From the NCBI GenBank assembly GCA_945787445.1, contig CALZHT010000006.1, positions 1-55,089 on the forward strand: DNA of 55,089 bases, read 5' to 3'. Each line of letters opens with the position of its first letter. The stretch's first letter is position 1. The position numbers and the translations under genes were made by a program. Below, in pieces: positions 51,075 through 55,089 of the stretch. The notes beneath the pieces are model-generated. The model was not told the DNA's origin and made no database searches. It saw nothing but the letters and a program-made list of their open reading frames with translations. Source of the DNA: an uncultured Desulfobulbaceae bacterium. GTDB lineage: Bacteria > Desulfobacterota > Desulfobulbia > Desulfobulbales > CALZHT01.

Positions 51075-52610
51075 TTACAAGGTCCGTTTAGGCAGTTCAA
51101 TCCAGAACCTGCTGCCAATTCCTTCCTTGCTTTCCACAGCAATTACGCCATTCATCCGCTGTATAAGCGAAAAAGAGACAGCAAGCCCGAGACCGGTCCC
51201 TTCACCGATATCTTTGGTGGTATAAAACGGGTCGAATATTTTATCCACATGTTCTTCGGCAATGCCTTGCCCGGTATCTTCAAATGATATAACAACTGTG
51301 CTGGATGTTTCCTTGGTCCTTATTGTTAATGTTCCGCCATCCGGCATGGCCTGGATGGCGTTGAGGCCGATATTGACAATAACCTGCCGCAGTGCCTCTA
51401 TATCAACCGGGTGTGATCCGGACAGATTAAGGTCAAGGTTGAGTGCAATGTTTTTCAGTCGATATTCCAAAAGATCAAAACATTCCCTGATCAGGTCATC
51501 AACCTGAACTGCCTGTAAAGTTAGGGGTTCTTGCCGTCCAAAATTCAACAACTGGCGCATGGTATGTTCTATGCGCTGCAATCCCTTATTCAATAAATCC
51601 AGATACCGATTACGCAGTTCTTGATCATCAGGTGATTCCTGCATGCTTTTCACGCAATTACGCATGCCACCAAGCGGATTGTTTATCTCATGGGCAATAC
51701 CGGCGGAAAGTCGTCCCAGTGCTGCCATTTTCTCAATCTGGCACATCTGTTGCCGTGCTTTCTCCAACTCCTCCTGCGACCGGACAAGTCGTTCACCCAG
51801 ATCTTTGAACTTTTCGGACAACTGCCCAATCTCATCTCCGCTTTGCGGCAAGGGAAGTGTATTAACATTTTGGGCCGGGAAAATTTCCATGGCCTGAGAT
51901 AAAAATCCCAAGCGTCGGACAATAAAGTACTCAATCAATAGAAACAGACTGATTGCCACAAATAGAACGGTGACAAAGCCGATTGCCAGAAGCATTTTGT
52001 TGTTTTTCTTAATAGCCTTATCAGCCCAGGAAAGAGGGATGGTAAGGCTCAAACCTCCTTTAATGTCTCCCACCTTGTAGCCGTGCTGCAAATGACATTC
52101 CAGGCAGGAGTCCTCGACTATGAGAGGAGTGAGGTAGCGTAATATTCTCCCATTTTCACCAGATTCCACTTTAAACACTTCTGCCTCACCTTTTTCAAAA
52201 AGGAGCAGGCTTCTCCTTTCAAATTCATCCGGTGCATTATCCGGATTTACCGGTTTAAGGCTGGTAACCCGGAATCGGCAGAAATTTTCCTGGACGGAAT
52301 ATTCCGACAGCTCTCTTGTCACCATGGCCGGATTTCGCTTTACATAGAGTTGACCGGATGTATCACGGATTGAACCTTCATCCAAAAAAGGATTTGGTGC
52401 GACCCCCGGTTTTTGCACAAAGAAAAGCCCGTTATGATCAGCAACCCATTTTCGGGTTAAAAGAACCTGTCTGGAAAGCATACGGGCCTGGCGTTCCGCA
52501 TGGTTCATCACAAGTTGGTTCTGGAACGATGACGTCCGATAAAAGGTCACGCCAAAGGAGAGAATGACTATCAGGCCGATGAGAATAAGAAACTTGATGC
52601 GAAGTTTCAT
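51075..52610 (-). CDS. Membrane sensor histidine kinase with periplasmic haem-binding (DUF3365/Tll0287-like) domain
   Basis: A 511-residue kinase. TM1 (about 5-22) and TM2 (about 206-231) enclose a periplasmic domain with C-L-E-C-H at 169-173, a c-type haem site, in the DUF3365 context YLTPLIVEDSCLECHLQHGY. A HAMP-like linker and coiled coil follow, then HisKA with H307 (GIAHEINNPLGGMRN) and an HATPase domain (NIGLNAIQAMP; DTGQGIAEEHVDKIFDPFYT; GEGTGLGLAVS). The haem likely senses redox state or a small ligand such as NO. It is immediately upstream of its regulator gene. ATG 52610 (MKLRIKF) is preferred to an ATG 17 codons upstream. Confidence 0.93.
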   Translation of the reverse strand: MKLRIKFLILIGLIVILSFGVTFYRTSSFQNQLVMNHAERQARMLSRQVLLTRKWVADHNGLFFVQKPGVAPNPFLDEGSIRDTSGQLYVKRNPAMVTRELSEYSVQENFCRFRVTSLKPVNPDNAPDEFERRSLLLFEKGEAEVFKVESGENGRILRYLTPLIVEDSCLECHLQHGYKVGDIKGGLSLTIPLSWADKAIKKNNKMLLAIGFVTVLFVAISLFLLIEYFIVRRLGFLSQAMEIFPAQNVNTLPLPQSGDEIGQLSEKFKDLGERLVRSQEELEKARQQMCQIEKMAALGRLSAGIAHEINNPLGGMRNCVKSMQESPDDQELRNRYLDLLNKGLQRIEHTMRQLLNFGRQEPLTLQAVQVDDLIRECFDLLEYRLKNIALNLDLNLSGSHPVDIEALRQVIVNIGLNAIQAMPDGGTLTIRTKETSSTVVISFEDTGQGIAEEHVDKIFDPFYTTKDIGEGTGLGLAVSFSLIQRMNGVIAVESKEGIGSRFWIELPKRTL

Positions 52611-52778
52611 GACATATACATCCGATTGTTTATAACAAAACTCTAGCAATATCCGTGACAAGTGTCAAAAAAGGCGGAAACTTTTGGATTTTCCTTAAAA
52701 CAGTACATAATTACCAGCAGTTATATCCTATACCATCAATGTTCTCTTTTCCCCTTTCGGCCAACTGCACACCAAAAT

Positions 52779-52794
52779 GTTACCAAATGGTAAC
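52779..52794. promoter_or_regulatory. Predicted activator site, distal, cytochrome promoter
   Basis: GTTACCAAATGGTAAC, the best match to the palindrome GTTACC-N4-GGTAAC. Its centre is 33 bp from the proximal site and about 94 bp upstream of the sigma-54 GG at 52881. Confidence 0.8.
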
Positions 52795-52811
52795 AATGCT
52801 TTCTGCTGATT

Positions 52812-52827
52812 GCTACCATTTGGTAAC
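52812..52827. promoter_or_regulatory. Predicted activator site, proximal, cytochrome promoter
   Basis: GCTACCATTTGGTAAC, one mismatch from the palindrome. Its centre is about 61 bp from the promoter GG, the same as the proximal site at the DoxX promoter. Confidence 0.8.
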
Positions 52828-52880
52828 AACTATACAGCTCCATAACTATAACTATTTGAAACAATAGCAATTTATTTGGT

Positions 52881-52894
52881 GGCCCACAACTTGC
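52881..52894 (+). promoter_or_regulatory. Sigma-54 (-24/-12) promoter of the cytochrome operon
   Basis: GGCCCACAACTTGC, preceded by T: GG (52881-52882), 10 bp, GC (52893-52894), followed by T. It agrees with TGGCACG-N4-TTGCW at the invariant GG and GC and in the TTGC block. It lies about 124 bp before the NapC-like start, predicting a leader of about 110 nt. Confidence 0.8.
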
Positions 52895-53017
52895 TATAAA
52901 TTTATGCAGAATAAAAAAACAATTTGTTTACCCATGTGAGGCATCATTCAAAGACGATAAAGACGATTCAAAAATTTATATACGAAATTCAATATATGAA
53001 AGGACTGGAGGTGCACC

Positions 53018-53575
53018 ATGAATAAAATGCTTAAACCAATCCTATGGATAGTGGTAGGGATCATACTGGCATTTCCTTTGTTCAGTTTGACATACTACAC
53101 GATGGTCCGCACTTCCACGCCGCTTTTCTGTGCTTCCTGCCATGAAATCCAGCCTGCCTATGAGGCCTGGAAAACGTCAACCCATGTCAATAATCCCCAG
53201 GGGATCGTAGTGGACTGCATGGATTGCCATCTGCCGCCGCCGCAGGATACGTTCAACTTCTTTTATGCTAAAACTTTACACGGTATAAAAGATGTCTTTG
53301 TCCATTTCACCGGTGGTGATGAAAAATATGACCGTGCTGCCGGCCGTGAGCATGCCTATGCCACGATCAAAAACGAACAATGCCAGAAATGCCATCGCAA
53401 TCTTCTTTTTATGCCGGACAAACGGGGCGCCATGCTGGCCCACCGGGCCACATTGTACCCTAAGCCCGGATATGAAAAGATGTGTGTGGACTGTCACCGC
53501 AACCTGGTGCATGTGGACAGACCTAATTACAAATACAAGCAATACAGCGCACCATACCGGGCTACCGGTATTTAA
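53018..53575 (+). CDS. Membrane-anchored tetrahaem cytochrome c, NapC/NirT/NrfH type
   Basis: A 185-residue cytochrome with an N-terminal signal-anchor (about residues 6-27) and four CXXCH haem sites: C38-H42 (CASCH), C67-H71 (CMDCH), C122-H126 (CQKCH) and C156-H160 (CVDCH). This family passes electrons from menaquinol in the inner membrane to periplasmic oxidoreductases. It is followed 58 bp later by an octahaem enzyme, so it is the likely quinol-side electron donor or acceptor for that protein. GGAGG lies 8 bp before the start. Transcription should come from the sigma-54 promoter at 52881. Confidence 0.95.
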   Translation: MNKMLKPILWIVVGIILAFPLFSLTYYTMVRTSTPLFCASCHEIQPAYEAWKTSTHVNNPQGIVVDCMDCHLPPPQDTFNFFYAKTLHGIKDVFVHFTGGDEKYDRAAGREHAYATIKNEQCQKCHRNLLFMPDKRGAMLAHRATLYPKPGYEKMCVDCHRNLVHVDRPNYKYKQYSAPYRATGI

Positions 53576-53633
53576 ATGGGGATGAGGTATTGGTCACAAT
53601 AAATTGAAATCAATATAAAGGAGGGGGGCTGCC

Positions 53634-55022
53634 ATGTTGCGCAAAAAACATCTATTGCTAATTACAGGAATAATGATGCTGTTGGTTTTCGGAGCCGGAA
53701 CAGCTGCTGCTGAAAATTACCCGAAGGCAAAGGAGTTCCGGATTGAGCGGAGCATGCCCGATCATGCCAAGGCCTGCCTTGAGTGCCACAAAAAAGAATC
53801 GCCCGGTCTATTTGCCGACTGGGCCCACAGTCGTCATGCTTCGGCTAATATCACCTGCCTGGACTGTCATCAGGCTGAAGAACATGATAAGGATGTCAGT
53901 GTAGAACACTACAAACAATACAAACGTTCGGATTCGCCATATGGCGCCGCCAAATACAAGGTGCCCATATCCGCAGTGGTAACACCGAAAGATTGTTCCC
54001 GCTGCCATCCGGATGAAGTCACCCAATACAGCCGCAGCAAACATGCCAATACCATGGAAATCATCTGGAAGATTGATCCCTGGCTGAACAAGGGCATGAA
54101 CTCTGACACGGAACGAAAAGTAGGCTGTTACCACTGCCACGGCACGGTGCTGAAAGTCAAGGACGGCAAGCTCGACACCATGACCTGGCCCAATGTCGGG
54201 GTAGGCAGAATCAATCTCGACGGCAGCCGCGGCAGTTGTACGAGCTGCCATACCCGCCATCGTTTTTCCGTGGCGGAAGCCCGCAAACCCGGGGCCTGCG
54301 GCCAGTGTCATCTGGGCCCGGACCATCCGCAGATTGAAATCTACATGGAATCAAAACATGGTGACATCTATACCGCGTTTGGCGATGAATACAACTGGAA
54401 TGCCGCTCCGGGGACATGGACACCAGGAGTCGATTACCGCGGGCCCACCTGCGCGTCCTGTCATATGTCGGGCGCCGGCACTGTCATGACTTCCCATGAT
54501 GTAACAGAGCGCCTTTCCTGGGAAACCCAGGCGCCGCTCACGGTACGCCCTGCTGATTTCAAGCCGTTCCCCGCTCAAAACGACTGGAAGGTGGAACGTG
54601 ACAAGATGAAAACCATCTGCTTGCAGTGCCACGGTAAAGCATGGGTGGATGGCCATTATGATATGCTGGACAAGGTCGTTGAAGACTACAATGAAATTTA
54701 TTTCAAACCTGCCAAGAAAATGCTGGACACTATGTATGAGAAGGGCTTGCTTGATAAGACAAAATTCTTTGATGAAGACCTGGAGGTTGAATATTATGAA
54801 TTATGGCATCATGAGGGCCGGCGGGCCCGCATGGGCGCCATGATGATGGCGCCTGATTACGCCTGGTGGCATGGATTCTATGAGTGCAAAAACCGTTTCA
54901 ACAGGTACATGAAAGAAGCCAGGCATCTCCTGGAAACCGGTGAAAAGGCCCATGTCTATAAGGACTTTCCTGCTGCTACCGGCAATACCACAAAGCCAGT
55001 GGAAGTGTTTGGCGCAAAATAA
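53634..55022 (+). CDS. Octahaem cytochrome c, hydroxylamine oxidoreductase (HAO) family
   Basis: A 462-residue periplasmic protein with a cleavable signal peptide (about 1-26, ending TAAAEN). It has eight CXXCH sites, starting at C48, C75, C121, C165, C202, C222, C273 and C329; the fourth is the catalytic P460-type haem position in the family. The C-terminal helix bundle has HHEGRRARMGAMMMAPDYAW then WHGFYECKNRF, typical of HAO-like proteins. In Epsilonproteobacteria a haoC-haoA pair of this form lacks the P460 cross-link Tyr and is thought to reduce nitrite or hydroxylamine. I could not decide by eye whether that Tyr is present here. The partner is the NapC-like gene upstream. GGAGGGGGG is the ribosome site. 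Confidence 0.9.
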   Translation: MLRKKHLLLITGIMMLLVFGAGTAAAENYPKAKEFRIERSMPDHAKACLECHKKESPGLFADWAHSRHASANITCLDCHQAEEHDKDVSVEHYKQYKRSDSPYGAAKYKVPISAVVTPKDCSRCHPDEVTQYSRSKHANTMEIIWKIDPWLNKGMNSDTERKVGCYHCHGTVLKVKDGKLDTMTWPNVGVGRINLDGSRGSCTSCHTRHRFSVAEARKPGACGQCHLGPDHPQIEIYMESKHGDIYTAFGDEYNWNAAPGTWTPGVDYRGPTCASCHMSGAGTVMTSHDVTERLSWETQAPLTVRPADFKPFPAQNDWKVERDKMKTICLQCHGKAWVDGHYDMLDKVVEDYNEIYFKPAKKMLDTMYEKGLLDKTKFFDEDLEVEYYELWHHEGRRARMGAMMMAPDYAWWHGFYECKNRFNRYMKEARHLLETGEKAHVYKDFPAATGNTTKPVEVFGAK

Positions 55023-55054
55023 ACGTATCAGCCTGCAATCCACCTTCAATCTGT

Positions 55055-55089
55055 CCCCCATACCGAGCACCTTGCGGTATGGGGGATTT
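55055..55089 (+). terminator. Intrinsic terminator after the cytochrome operon
   Basis: An 11-bp perfect stem CCCCCATACCG (55055-55065) / CGGTATGGGGG (55075-55085), 9-nt loop, then ATTT at the window edge. The T-run is cut off by the end of the window. Confidence 0.8.

Overview
The window reads as a chromosomal segment of a Gram-negative, anaerobic-type bacterium, most likely a member of the Desulfobacterota (former Deltaproteobacteria, perhaps a Desulfobulbales relative). This is inferred from gene content and order, not from a search: the order rpsF-rpsR-DUF2232-rplI-dnaB, lipid A genes (lpxB, lptE), a manganese pyrophosphatase, a CFI-box cell-surface protein, multihaem cytochromes c, a haem-binding sensor kinase and many short palindromic intergenic repeats. 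No prophage, complete insertion sequence or CRISPR array was seen.

Layout. 0.1-2.5 kb is a small accessory patch: a HEPN/MNT toxin-antitoxin pair, relics of a second toxin-antitoxin pair, and a cytosolic zinc phospholipase C/P1-nuclease-like protein. 2.9-10 kb holds gapA, a carotenoid-desaturase-like FAD oxidoreductase, and a minus-strand run of a PHA-system-like small protein, a Ca2+-type P-ATPase and a beta-CASP nuclease. 10.6-14.7 kb holds an outer-membrane barrel, a CFI-box surface protein, an ArsR regulator with an unreported-looking 40-residue Cys peptide, and a CPBP protease. 14.8-18.2 kb has a decayed NtrC-type regulator, tRNA-Thr(CGT), ppaC, a response regulator and an AP2-like protein. 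18.8-29 kb is housekeeping: mazG, rpsF-rpsR-DUF2232-rplI, dnaB, leuS-lptE, tkt. 29-44.4 kb holds a Na/Pi cotransporter, a beta-hydroxyacid dehydrogenase, lpxB with an oxidoreductase, an NSS transporter, a giant AsmA-like protein, an MscS channel, metF and a YceH protein. 45-48.8 kb holds a hybrid histidine kinase, a FetB-like permease and a possible PilZ protein.

The most interesting part is 48.9-55.0 kb. A membrane sensor kinase with a CXXCH haem motif and an NtrC-type sigma-54 activator lie between two transcription units that point away from them: a DoxX-like membrane protein on one side, and a tetrahaem NapC/NrfH-like plus octahaem hydroxylamine-oxidoreductase-like cytochrome pair on the other. 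Each of the two promoters has a -24/-12 sigma-54 element and a pair of GTTACC-N4-GGTAAC-type palindromes. In both, the palindromes are 33 bp apart centre to centre and the nearer one is about 61 bp from the GG of the promoter. This predicts a self-contained redox- or N-oxide-responsive regulon.

A second regulatory unit lies at 13.2-13.8 kb. The ArsR gene and the downstream Cys peptide each carry the same TTAAGT-N12-ACTTAA palindrome. At least eight families of dispersed or palindromic intergenic repeats occur; one supplies the last codons and stop of the response regulator at 16.9 kb.
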